From Spirochaetales bacterium (GTDB lineage Bacteria; Spirochaetota; Spirochaetia; SZUA-6; DRHE01), in assembly GCA_023136785.1 (NCBI GenBank), contig JAGLQP010000045.1, positions 1-9,320 of the forward strand: a DNA stretch of 9,320 nt, in the 5' to 3' direction. This document shows, in pieces, positions 1-7,040 of the stretch. Position 1 is the stretch's first letter. Each line of letters opens with the position of its first letter. A model generated the notes under the pieces. The model did no database searches and was not told the origin of the DNA. It saw nothing but the letters and a program-made list of their open reading frames with translations. Position numbers and translations under genes: made by a program.

Positions 1-2
1 CA

Positions 3-125
3 AGAGAGGTCACGATTCTCTATGTACTGCGAAAGGGCAAGGACCAAGCTGATGCCCGGGATATGATCGAGTCGATCGCCGAACAGATTCAGGACTATCA
101 GCTCCCCGCGATCTCTTCTTCCTGA
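3..125 (+). CDS. C-terminal end of an unidentified protein (partial)
   Basis: An open frame enters from the left edge and ends at a TGA at 123-125, giving 40 residues. It begins REVTILYVLRKGKDQADARD and ends LPAISSS. The pattern is a hydrophobic strand (VTILYVL), a basic turn, then an amphipathic helix rich in Asp, Glu, Ile and Gln, which looks like the end of a folded alpha/beta domain. I cannot assign a family from so short a tail. The frame is not an extension of any other gene here. Its last 28 bases overlap the 3' end of the small gene on the opposite strand, so the two are convergent. The protein-like composition supports a real gene, but the fragment alone cannot prove it. Confidence 0.5.
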   Translation, partial: REVTILYVLRKGKDQADARDMIESIAEQIQDYQLPAISSS

Positions 126-250
126 TTGAGGATGAAGTATTCAAGATCCTGCTCTAAATCCTCCGTTTCAGCCATTCCTTGGGACCAGACAGGAAGGGCC
201 ACGACGACGATTATAAAAATGAGAGCTCCAAACACCAAATAGTTTTTCAT
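98..250 (-). CDS. small exported acidic peptide, 50 residues, unknown function
   Basis: The start ATG at 250 is preceded by a near-perfect Shine-Dalgarno AAGGAGG (257-263) with six bases of spacing, so I prefer it to the longer reading beginning at 364. The product starts MKNYLVFGALIFIIVVV, a lysine followed by a long hydrophobic core and then ALPVWSQG, which is typical of a Sec signal peptide. Cleavage is plausible after Ser23 (V-W-S). The mature part would be about 27 residues with nine acidic and no basic residues. A single N-terminal membrane anchor is the alternative. It lies 150 bases downstream of the acyl-CoA synthetase gene on the same strand but has its own ribosome binding site, so it need not belong to that operon. 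No family is recognised and no function is proposed. Confidence 0.6.
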   Translation of the reverse strand: MKNYLVFGALIFIIVVVALPVWSQGMAETEDLEQDLEYFILNQEEEIAGS

Positions 251-399
251 TCCTACCCTCCTTGACCACGTGGTATTGTGCAACTGTCGATGTTTCCGTT
301 GTACCGTGATCGGCCTCGATCGGCAGGACATGGTCGAAGACGGACCTTTTCGTTGATAGGACACTTTCCCGGAGTAGATTGCAGAGATCCAGCCGATTT

Positions 400-2508
400 T
401 CAGGAATTGCCTGGGGGTGAGCCGATGGGTTGCCCTGCGAGGATGATTCGAACATCCCCGATCAGAAGACCCTGTTGATGAAGAAAGATCGGATTGAAAT
501 CCAGCTCCTGGATGGCAGGGTAGCGTACGGCCAGGTCGGAGAGCCGAACCAGAAGATCCGCCAGGGCTTTTCGGTCAAGGGCTGTGCTTCCCCTGTAGCC
601 GGCGAGGATTGTGGTGATCTTCAGCTCCGAAAGCATATCCTCGGCCTCTTCTCTGCCGAAAGGAGCGATCCGGACAGCTGAATCCCGCACAAGCTCGGTG
701 AGCACACCCCCCGCACCTACAAGAACCACGGGACCGAAAGTGGGATCCTGCTTGATTCCGGCGATGATTTCCAAACCCTCCATCACCTGCCGGTAGAGCA
801 TCACTCCCTGAAACCCTTGGCTGCAGAAGCGCCGGGCCATATCGCTGAAGACCTGCTGAACCTGCTGTTCATCCCGCAGGTTCAGGAGCACTCCGCCCAC
901 GTCGCTCTTGTGCAGGATCTGTGGCGAGACCACCTTCATGACCAGGGGAAAGCCGAGGTTGCGGAGGGTCTCCGGAATTTGGTCGGCATCTGTGATGTAG
1001 CTGTGTGCGGGAAAAGGGAATCCCTGCTCCTGGAGAAAGGAAAGAGCCTCCGGTTCCAAAATCGGGGCTTCGATGGGAAACGATTGGGGGGCAAGCTCGC
1101 CTCCGGCAGCTTGGTCATGGGCAGATTCGGCGGTCACGGAACGAGTGGTGTACTCGTGCATCTTGGACAGAACAAAGGCGGCCCGTTCTCCCGTGGGAAA
1201 TACGGGAATGCCTCCTCTTTTCAGCCGCTCTATGCCCTCTTCCACGATCTCTCCGGCCATAAACACCGCAGCCAGCGGTTTGGGCTCCTTCTGGCTTGAG
1301 GCAGCTTCCAGGATACCCTCGGCCAAAGCGGTAGAATCGAGGAAGGGGGTGGCTACATTGATGGCGATCGCTCCGTCGTACTCCGAGTCGAGCACGGCCT
1401 GCAAAGTGCGCCGGTATCCTTCCCGGGTGCCCTCTACGGTCAGGTCGATCGGATTGGCAACGGCGCAGTAGCTGGGCAGAAAGGTCTCCAGCTCCTTGCG
1501 CAGACCCGAAGGGCTTTCCTTCACACTGAGACCGAGTTCCTCCGCTCTGTCGCTGGTGAGGATCCCCGGTCCTCCGGAGTTGGTGACGATGGCAAGGCGA
1601 TCCCCTTTGAGCCGCGGAAGGGAGGTCAGACCGTCACAGAGATCGAGCATCTCCTCCATACCCGGTACCCGTAAAGCTCCGGTCTGACGGATCATGGCTG
1701 CAAAGATCTCATCAGAACCTGCCAGAGAACCGGTGTGAGAGCTGGCGGCCCTCAGGCCCGAAACGCTGCGCCCCGCCTTGATGATCAGTACGGGTTTCCG
1801 CCGGGAGACTCGGCTCACCGCCCTCATGAACTCTCGGCCGTTCTGCAGGCTCTCCAGATACAGGGCGATCACATCGGTCTGCGGATCGGATTCGAGGTAG
1901 TCGAGCAGCTCAACCTCGCCGATATCGGCCCTGTTTCCATAACTGACAAACTTGGAGAAACCGATTCCTCGCAATTTGGCTAGGGCAAGGACCGCTCCGC
2001 CCACCGCCCCACTCTGGGTGATGAAGGCGGTCTTTCCCGGCAGGGCTCGGACCTCGATGCTCGAATACATGCCGGCATGGGTATCCATGATGCCGGCGCA
2101 GTTGGGACCGATCAGTCGGACTCCGTATCTGTCGGCGGTCTCTTTCAACTTAGCCTCTTCATTGCTGTTGCCGATCTCGGAGAATCCGGAGGTGAACACC
2201 ACGGCGAAGGGAACGCCTCCCTGGCCGCAACTCTGAATCACCGAATCGACGAACTGCGCCGGCACCGCGATCAGTGCCAGTTCGGGAGGGGACGGGGCCT
2301 GGGTCAGATTGGTAAACCCGGGGATCGCCGCAAATCCTTCCGGACTCTCTGCCTTTGGGTTTACAGCGAATATAGTTCCCGGGAATTTCCCCTCTGTAAG
2401 CTGGCTGACGAGCTGGTGACCGATCTTGTCCTTCTTGACCGAACCGAAGACCGCTATGGTTTTCGGGTTGAAGAGACGGTCAAACGTGCTGGAGGAGGGA
2501 CTGGCCAT
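400..2508 (-). CDS. ADP-forming acyl-CoA synthetase (acetate-CoA ligase type), fused alpha-beta
   Basis: This 702-residue enzyme interconverts acyl-CoA, ADP and phosphate with the free acid, ATP and CoA; in fermenters it runs towards ATP. The N-terminal CoA-binding Rossmann domain covers about residues 10-140 (NPKTIAVFGS; GPNCAGI near 134). A succinyl-CoA-ligase-like domain follows at about 155-455. It carries the phosphohistidine motif SSHTGSLAGSD with His258. A C-terminal ATP-grasp domain spans about 480-690, with HKSDVGGV (His533, the second phospho-relay histidine of this family) and LDFNPIF near 669. A linker at about 455-480 joins what are separate alpha and beta subunits in many archaea. 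The ATG at 2508 has GGAGG at 2517-2521 and overlaps the end of iorB by 29 bases, suggesting coupled translation. Placement after iorAB points to 2-oxo-acid-derived acyl-CoA, perhaps arylacetyl- or branched-chain, as substrate. The exact acid cannot be read from the sequence. Confidence 0.93.
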   Translation of the reverse strand: MASPSSSTFDRLFNPKTIAVFGSVKKDKIGHQLVSQLTEGKFPGTIFAVNPKAESPEGFAAIPGFTNLTQAPSPPELALIAVPAQFVDSVIQSCGQGGVPFAVVFTSGFSEIGNSNEEAKLKETADRYGVRLIGPNCAGIMDTHAGMYSSIEVRALPGKTAFITQSGAVGGAVLALAKLRGIGFSKFVSYGNRADIGEVELLDYLESDPQTDVIALYLESLQNGREFMRAVSRVSRRKPVLIIKAGRSVSGLRAASSHTGSLAGSDEIFAAMIRQTGALRVPGMEEMLDLCDGLTSLPRLKGDRLAIVTNSGGPGILTSDRAEELGLSVKESPSGLRKELETFLPSYCAVANPIDLTVEGTREGYRRTLQAVLDSEYDGAIAINVATPFLDSTALAEGILEAASSQKEPKPLAAVFMAGEIVEEGIERLKRGGIPVFPTGERAAFVLSKMHEYTTRSVTAESAHDQAAGGELAPQSFPIEAPILEPEALSFLQEQGFPFPAHSYITDADQIPETLRNLGFPLVMKVVSPQILHKSDVGGVLLNLRDEQQVQQVFSDMARRFCSQGFQGVMLYRQVMEGLEIIAGIKQDPTFGPVVLVGAGGVLTELVRDSAVRIAPFGREEAEDMLSELKITTILAGYRGSTALDRKALADLLVRLSDLAVRYPAIQELDFNPIFLHQQGLLIGDVRIILAGQPIGSPPGNS

Positions 2509-3085
2509 AGGCGTAGCCTCCGTTGAAGGTTTGAAGATTTTCCTCCAGACCTCGTTTCAACTTTTTTGCGATCCCCTCTTCCACGCTCTGCTTTGAATAG
2601 AAGGAGAGCCCGGCATCGATTGCCGGGGCAACCGCTGTAAACACCCCTAGAAGGAACATATTGTATGGATGCTTCGGCTCCTTCACGGCAAAGAGTTCTT
2701 TTGTTTTTCCGGAGTAGAGTTCCGTGAGCTGCTCGAAGGAGGGATAGGGCTCCTTCTTCAAAACCATTGTGGTCGGGATGTAGGCATAGTTCAGTAGGAT
2801 GACCGCGCCCCCCTCTTTGAGGAAGGAGAGGGAGTTGATCGTCTCGCCGATTTCCATCCCGATCAAGATGTCCGCCTTTCCGGCGGAGATGCGGGCACCG
2901 AAGTCGAGTTCGGGATCATTGCTCAGGCGGATCTCCGAGGTCACCCGGCCTCCCCGTTGAGCCATTCCTTTGGCATTGAACAGAGATACCTTGAGCCCAT
3001 TCTCGGAGGCATACTCGGAGATCAAATTTGCCAGGGTGATGATTCCCTGTCCCCCCAACCCGGTCATAACGATGCTTTGATACAC
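2480..3085 (-). CDS. iorB: indolepyruvate:ferredoxin oxidoreductase beta subunit
   Basis: This 201-residue protein is the small (gamma-domain type) subunit of a 2-oxoacid:ferredoxin oxidoreductase of the IorAB class. The family motif GLGGQGI is at residues 9-15, followed by a NAKGMAQRGG segment at about 38-47, as is usual where this domain contacts CoA and the large subunit. Length matches the roughly 190-200 residues of other IorB proteins. Translation appears to start at GTG (3085). GGGAGGG at 3093-3099 lies seven bases upstream, inside the last codons of iorA, and only four bases separate the iorA stop from this start. The subunit should be cytoplasmic and co-produced with IorA. No residue loss or frameshift is seen. 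Confidence 0.92.
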   Translation of the reverse strand: MYQSIVMTGLGGQGIITLANLISEYASENGLKVSLFNAKGMAQRGGRVTSEIRLSNDPELDFGARISAGKADILIGMEIGETINSLSFLKEGGAVILLNYAYIPTTMVLKKEPYPSFEQLTELYSGKTKELFAVKEPKHPYNMFLLGVFTAVAPAIDAGLSFYSKQSVEEGIAKKLKRGLEENLQTFNGGYAYGQSLLQHV

Positions 3086-3089
3086 GATT

Positions 3090-5033
3090 TTACCCTCCCA
3101 ACTTCTGCTCGTGGATTGCGTCGAACTTGCAGCAGGTGTAACACAATCCGCAGCCGGTACAAGCTTGAGGATCGATGGCCATAACCTGCCCGTGTTTCGA
3201 TTTCTTCCCGTTGGCCGTGACGTACAGGGCGGGACAGCCCGTCTCCCGCAGGCAGGATCGGCAGAAGGTGCACTTCTGGGAATCGATCTGATAGATCAGG
3301 GTACGCTTTTCCCGGCGAGCCACGGTCAGGGCGCACTCCGCTTGAGATATAATCACCTTGACCCCCTCTTGTTGTAAGGCCTTAATGATAGCCTCGATCG
3401 ATTGTTCCTGGTCGAAGGGCCCAATCACCTGGAGGTTCTCCACTCCCATCCCCCGTACGATCCCTTCGATGTCGACTCTCCGGGCTCCCTTGGCCTGAAA
3501 CTGCTCCGAGGTGCCAGGGTTGACCTGAAAGCCGGTCATGCTGGTCCAGCCGTTATCTAAGATGATGACCAGTAGGTTGGCTCCGTGCTGAACGGCATTG
3601 ACCAAAGGAGGGATCCCGGCGTGAAAGAAGGTGGAGTCCCCGATCGTCGCGATCACCGGGTTCTCGATTCCCGCCCAGTAAAACCCTTGAGCCAGGCCGA
3701 TGCTCGAACCCATGGACACCTCGGTCCAACAGGTGTGAAAGGGTGGGTTCATGCCGAGAATCGTGCAGCCGATGTCCCCGGTTACCACCGTGTTGTCCTG
3801 ATTCAGGCCGATCTTCTTCAAAGCCCGGTTGACGGCCAAGAAGGTGCCTCGGTGGGGGCAGCCGGCACAGAAGGTAATGGGATGCTTCACGCTCAGTTCA
3901 GCCGCTACAGGCTGCTCGGCCGCCGATTCTTCGTTTCCTGGGTCGCTTCGCTCAGACGACACGACGGGGCGGGAAGTCGCGGCTGAATGCCCGGCCATAC
4001 CGCTGGCCAGAGTCTTCAATCCCCTGCCGATAACCTCCTGGCTGTACTTGCCGACCCGGGGCAGTAATCCGTCCAGCTTGCCAAGGATGCTGCCGTTCCA
4101 ACCAAGTCGGGACGCCTCGCTGCGCAGCTGCATCTCCACGAAGGGTTCCAACTCCTCGAGCACCAGGATCGTCTCGGCGGCCTCGAACATCTTCCCTGCC
4201 AGCTCCTTGTCCAGAGGGTACACCGATTCCAGAAACAGGGTGGAGAGGTTCTGGTGATCCCAAGAGGAAAGCGCTTCCCTTACGTATGGGATCAGGGCGC
4301 CGGCTGCGACCAAGAACAGACCGTTACGATCTCCCGATTCGACCATCATGTTGATTCCGGTATCACGTACGGTCCGCTCTACCACCGCAAGGCGATCGAG
4401 CAAGGCCTCGTGCTGGGCGATGCAGATCGCCGACCCGGCCTTGGTGTAGCGGAAGATGTTTTTCTCGAACTCAGGCTTACGCCCGAGAGGTTTGTAGGTG
4501 TATTCCCCCTCGACCTCCTGCTTGGCGTGGGCGACCGAGGTGACCGAGCGCAGGATCACGGGAAGCTCGCATTTCTCGCTCAGCTCGAAGGCGTAGCGGG
4601 TCAACTCATACACCCGCCCGGGATCGGCGGGTTCCAATACGGGGAGTCCCGCCCACTGGGCGAACAGCCGTGTGTCCTGTTCCGGCATGCCCGCCTCTAC
4701 ACCGGGATCATCGGCGATATAGAGTACCAGACCGCCCTTGGTGCCGGAGTAGGCCACGGACAGAATCGAATCGGCAGCCACATTCGCCCCGGACATCTTC
4801 ATGGTGACCAGGGCTCGTTTGCCCGCCCAGGCCGCCCCGGTGGCGATTTCAAAGGCTACCTTCTCGTTGACGCTCCACTCGACGTAGGGTGAAGGGTTGT
4901 TGTTTTGGGAAAAGTGAAGCAGCTCGGTGAGTGCCTCAGAGGAGGGGGTGCCGGGATAGCCCGAGGCGACGTCGACCCCTGCGGCCAAAGCTCCGTAAGC
5001 TACCGCCTGATTCCCAATGATCGATCGTTTCAT
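3090..5033 (-). CDS. iorA: indolepyruvate:ferredoxin oxidoreductase alpha subunit
   Basis: The 647-residue large subunit oxidatively decarboxylates 2-oxo acids (classically aryl pyruvates) with CoA, giving acyl-CoA, CO2 and reduced ferredoxin. The N-terminal pyruvate-oxidoreductase domain carries GYPGTPSSE (25-33) and the glutamate-containing VEWSVNEKVA (51-60). The TPP domain begins at CAGCPHRG (389-396) and holds the TPP/Mg motif GDSTFFHAG (465-473) with Asn494. Two C-terminal [4Fe-4S] sites use Cys588, 591, 594 and 600, and Cys625, 628, 631 and 635; Cys634 is an extra cysteine and Lys636 replaces the usual proline. Length is normal for IorA. An Ala/Ser/Glu-rich linker at about 344-383 looks low-complexity. 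The ATG at 5033 has GAGGTG just upstream. IorA with IorB forms the complete enzyme; indolepyruvate, phenylpyruvate and hydroxyphenylpyruvate are the usual substrates, but specificity is not proven here. Confidence 0.95.
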   Translation of the reverse strand: MKRSIIGNQAVAYGALAAGVDVASGYPGTPSSEALTELLHFSQNNNPSPYVEWSVNEKVAFEIATGAAWAGKRALVTMKMSGANVAADSILSVAYSGTKGGLVLYIADDPGVEAGMPEQDTRLFAQWAGLPVLEPADPGRVYELTRYAFELSEKCELPVILRSVTSVAHAKQEVEGEYTYKPLGRKPEFEKNIFRYTKAGSAICIAQHEALLDRLAVVERTVRDTGINMMVESGDRNGLFLVAAGALIPYVREALSSWDHQNLSTLFLESVYPLDKELAGKMFEAAETILVLEELEPFVEMQLRSEASRLGWNGSILGKLDGLLPRVGKYSQEVIGRGLKTLASGMAGHSAATSRPVVSSERSDPGNEESAAEQPVAAELSVKHPITFCAGCPHRGTFLAVNRALKKIGLNQDNTVVTGDIGCTILGMNPPFHTCWTEVSMGSSIGLAQGFYWAGIENPVIATIGDSTFFHAGIPPLVNAVQHGANLLVIILDNGWTSMTGFQVNPGTSEQFQAKGARRVDIEGIVRGMGVENLQVIGPFDQEQSIEAIIKALQQEGVKVIISQAECALTVARREKRTLIYQIDSQKCTFCRSCLRETGCPALYVTANGKKSKHGQVMAIDPQACTGCGLCYTCCKFDAIHEQKLGG

Positions 5034-5057
5034 AGGTTCACCTCAAAGTTCTCCAAA

Positions 5058-5096
5058 TGCTGTACCGGGCCGGCAAAGCCGGTAGGCCGTGCAGCA
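5058..5096. other. GC-rich inverted repeat in the gap between the dehydrogenase gene and iorA
   Basis: An outer TGCTG (5058-5062) pairs with CAGCA (5092-5096). Inside, CCGGC (5070-5074) pairs with GCCGG (5078-5082) across an AAA loop. ACCGG (5064-5068) can instead pair with CCGGT (5079-5083), so two mutually exclusive inner stems exist. It lies in the 96-base leader before iorA. There is no T-run on either strand, so a simple intrinsic terminator is unlikely. An RNA processing or stability element, or a copy of a small dispersed palindrome, are alternatives. Confidence 0.4.
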
Positions 5097-5129
5097 GTAT
5101 TGTTCTGACGAATATGCAATTCCGCCATA

Positions 5130-6131
5130 TTAACCCCGCTCTCTACCTGGGTAAAGCACTTCGGGATTCACCACATAGCGAGGCCGCGCCCCGTTGAGCA
5201 CCCGAACCACCTCTTCCATCCCCTGCTCCTTGAGCCTTTCCGTACTCTGCTCCGAGTACCAGGCCGCGTGTGGGGTGATGATCGCGTTACTACAGATCAG
5301 GAGAGGATTGTCCGCATCCGGCGGCTCTGTTTCCAGCACGTCCAGGCCGGCTCCGGCGAGTCTGCTGCTGCTAAGAGCCCGGTAAAGGGCTTGCTCGTCG
5401 ACAACCTTGCCCCGGCAGGTGTTGATCAAGACCGCACCGGGTTTGAAGACCGCGAGTTCCCGGTCACCGATCATATGGAATGTTTCCAGGGTCAGAGGAA
5501 CGTGGAGGGAGAGAAAGTCCGCTTTGGACAGGAGTTCCTCGAAATCGTAGCAGCGTCCCACCCCGAGATGAGCGAAGATATCGTCGTCCAAGTAAGGATC
5601 GTAGGATAGGACATTCAGACCGAGGGCTTGAGCCCGGGGCGCCAGGGCTCGACCGATCTTGCCGAGCCCGACGATTCCCAGGGTCAAGGTGGAGAGGTCC
5701 CGGACGGGTTTGCAGACATTGTAGTCCCAGCCTCCCGCCGAAGTTTCGGCCATCAGCTGCTTTATCTTGCGATGGCAGGCAAGAAGCAGGGTAAGGGCGT
5801 GGATGGCTACCTGCTCCTTGCCGTAGGCAGGGACGTTGCTGACGATGATGCCCTTTTCCGTAGCCGCCACCACGTCGATGAAATCGTAGCCCACCTCCAG
5901 CGCTTGAATGATTTTGCAGCGGCTCATCACGTTGAGGTGGTCTTTCCGGATCGGCCGGTCGATCACGACCAGAGCATCCGCCAAGGCAATCACCTCTTTG
6001 AATTTGTCTTCGTTTAACTCTTTGAAGGGAACGAGCTCAGCTTCGGCTTCCCGGGCCTTATCGTGGAAGAACTGCAGATCGAAATACTTCAAATAGACCC
6101 GATCCCCGGCTGTTACGATCTTTCGTTTCAA
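5130..6131 (-). CDS. D-isomer-specific 2-hydroxyacid dehydrogenase (CtBP/SerA-like)
   Basis: This 333-residue NAD-dependent enzyme belongs to the D-2-hydroxyacid dehydrogenase family, which reversibly reduces 2-oxo acids to D-2-hydroxy acids. The nucleotide-binding motif is GLGKIG (155-160), followed by an acidic Asp178 after a beta strand, which favours NAD over NADP. The catalytic triad is Arg240 (NTCRGKVVDE), Glu269 (LETEPP) and His288 (TPHAAWYSE). HAAWYSE is the form seen in C-terminal-binding-protein-like members rather than classic phosphoglycerate dehydrogenase, and no ACT domain is present. The start is TTG at 6131, with GGGGAG at 6139-6144 and an in-frame stop a few codons upstream. 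As first gene of the iorAB operon it probably reduces the same 2-oxo acid IorAB oxidises, acting as a redox outlet. An aryl-lactate or branched-chain hydroxyacid role is inference. Confidence 0.88.
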   Translation of the reverse strand: MKRKIVTAGDRVYLKYFDLQFFHDKAREAEAELVPFKELNEDKFKEVIALADALVVIDRPIRKDHLNVMSRCKIIQALEVGYDFIDVVAATEKGIIVSNVPAYGKEQVAIHALTLLLACHRKIKQLMAETSAGGWDYNVCKPVRDLSTLTLGIVGLGKIGRALAPRAQALGLNVLSYDPYLDDDIFAHLGVGRCYDFEELLSKADFLSLHVPLTLETFHMIGDRELAVFKPGAVLINTCRGKVVDEQALYRALSSSRLAGAGLDVLETEPPDADNPLLICSNAIITPHAAWYSEQSTERLKEQGMEEVVRVLNGARPRYVVNPEVLYPGRERG

Positions 6132-6191
6132 GCTCCGACTCCCCTATGAGCCTGCGCCTCTGGTGAAGCAGCGTTGTTTTTGAAAAAAGGT

Positions 6192-6220
6192 TTGACACTT
6201 TTTTGCAGACCGGATACAAT
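6192..6220 (+). promoter_or_regulatory. sigma-70 promoter of the iclR-type gene
   Basis: A perfect -35 TTGACA (6192-6197) and a -10 TACAAT (6215-6220), one base off consensus, are separated by exactly 17 bases. Transcription should start near 6227. This gives a leader of about 39 bases to the ATG at 6266 and rules out translation from the in-frame TTG at 6203. No equally convincing promoter was found for the divergent dehydrogenase-iorAB operon. Confidence 0.8.
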
Positions 6221-6232
6221 CATCGTTGCATA

Positions 6233-6253
6233 ATTCGAAATGGCATTTCGGAT
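6233..6253. promoter_or_regulatory. palindromic candidate operator for the IclR regulator
   Basis: CGAAATG (6236-6242) and CATTTCG (6244-6250) form a perfect inverted repeat around one central base. AT pairs extend it on both sides after a single T/G mismatch. Its size and GAAAT..ATTTC core resemble IclR-family boxes. It lies just downstream of the predicted iclR start site, where a bound repressor would block transcription, and inside the divergent intergenic region. The binding partner is inferred. Confidence 0.6.
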
Positions 6254-6265
6254 ATAGAGATACTA

Positions 6266-7039
6266 ATGCAAATATTGTCTTCTGTCAAGAAAGCCCTCGA
6301 GCTTCTAGATCATTTCACGGTTGAACGACCCGAGCTCAGCCTGGCGGAGATCAGCCGTGAAGTGGATGCCCACAAGAGCTCTGTGTTTCGTGTATTGACC
6401 ACCCTAAAAGCGGCGGGGTTTCTTGAAAAGGATTCCCTGAGCGGAAAGTACCGGCTGGGACTGAAAATTCTTGATCTGGCCGGACGTGTCTGGGGTCGCT
6501 ACGATATCAGGCAGATCGCTACTCCCTATATGGAAGAGCTGGCCCGGGAGACCGGCGAGGTCATCCATCTGGCCGTGCTCGACGGATCCGATATCGTCTA
6601 TCTCGAGAAGAAGGGCCAGGGACAGGGACAGGTCCTTACCGTAGCAACCCGGCTGGGAGGCCGAAACCCTGCATACGCTTCATCCATGGGTAAGATTCTT
6701 CTGGCGGACCTGTCCAAAAGCGAGCTTAAGGCGATCTTCGGCCGGGGAAAGCTGGAAAAGCTCACCCCCAATACGATCGACGAAATTCCTAAATTGATCG
6801 AGGAGCTTGCCAGGATTCGGGAGCAGGGTTTCGCTTTGGATAACGAGGAGACCTTTCCGGGCATTCGCTGTGTCGGCGCTCCGATCCGGGATGCCGGAGG
6901 AAAGGTAGTCGCCGCGGTCAGTGTGACCGTGCCGGCTCAGCGGATGGACGACAAACGGGTCCGGGAGTTATGGCGATTGGTAACCAACACCGCTCGGATG
7001 ATATCCGAACGGGTCGCGGCCAGCAAAATGGAGGCTTGA
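6266..7039 (+). CDS. IclR-family transcriptional regulator
   Basis: Counting from the ATG at 6266 the protein has 257 residues, the usual IclR length. A longer reading from TTG at 6203 would begin between the -35 and -10 elements and is rejected. The N-terminal winged helix-turn-helix covers about residues 3-65 (SLAEISREVDAHKSSVFRVL; wing GKYRLG). The C-terminal effector domain spans about 80-250, with GEVIHLAVLDGSDIVYLE, the conserved AYASSMGKILLA loop and GIRCVGAPI near residue 206. No strong ribosome site precedes the ATG; AGAG at 6256-6259 is weak. The gene is divergent from the dehydrogenase-iorAB operon and one base ahead of the aminotransferase gene. It is therefore likely to control itself and both arms in response to a pathway acid. 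The ligand is unknown. Confidence 0.92.
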   Translation: MQILSSVKKALELLDHFTVERPELSLAEISREVDAHKSSVFRVLTTLKAAGFLEKDSLSGKYRLGLKILDLAGRVWGRYDIRQIATPYMEELARETGEVIHLAVLDGSDIVYLEKKGQGQGQVLTVATRLGGRNPAYASSMGKILLADLSKSELKAIFGRGKLEKLTPNTIDEIPKLIEELARIREQGFALDNEETFPGIRCVGAPIRDAGGKVVAAVSVTVPAQRMDDKRVRELWRLVTNTARMISERVAASKMEA

Positions 7040-7040
7040 G

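Noticed and set aside
308..321. GATCG-GCCT-CGATC hairpin as terminator of the iorAB operon
   Set aside because: The stem is five bases and no T-run follows on the minus strand.
168..455. 95-codon minus-strand frame across the gap after the acyl-CoA synthetase
   Set aside because: It overlaps the end of the synthetase and the small peptide gene in another frame, has no visible ribosome site and shows no family features.
817..1299. 160-codon plus-strand frame and its neighbours within 400-2508
   Set aside because: They are antisense shadows of the acyl-CoA synthetase, whose motifs are intact on the minus strand.
6203..6265. Longer N-terminus for the regulator from TTG at 6203
   Set aside because: The TTG lies between the -35 and -10 elements, upstream of the likely transcription start, and the extra residues do not resemble IclR proteins.
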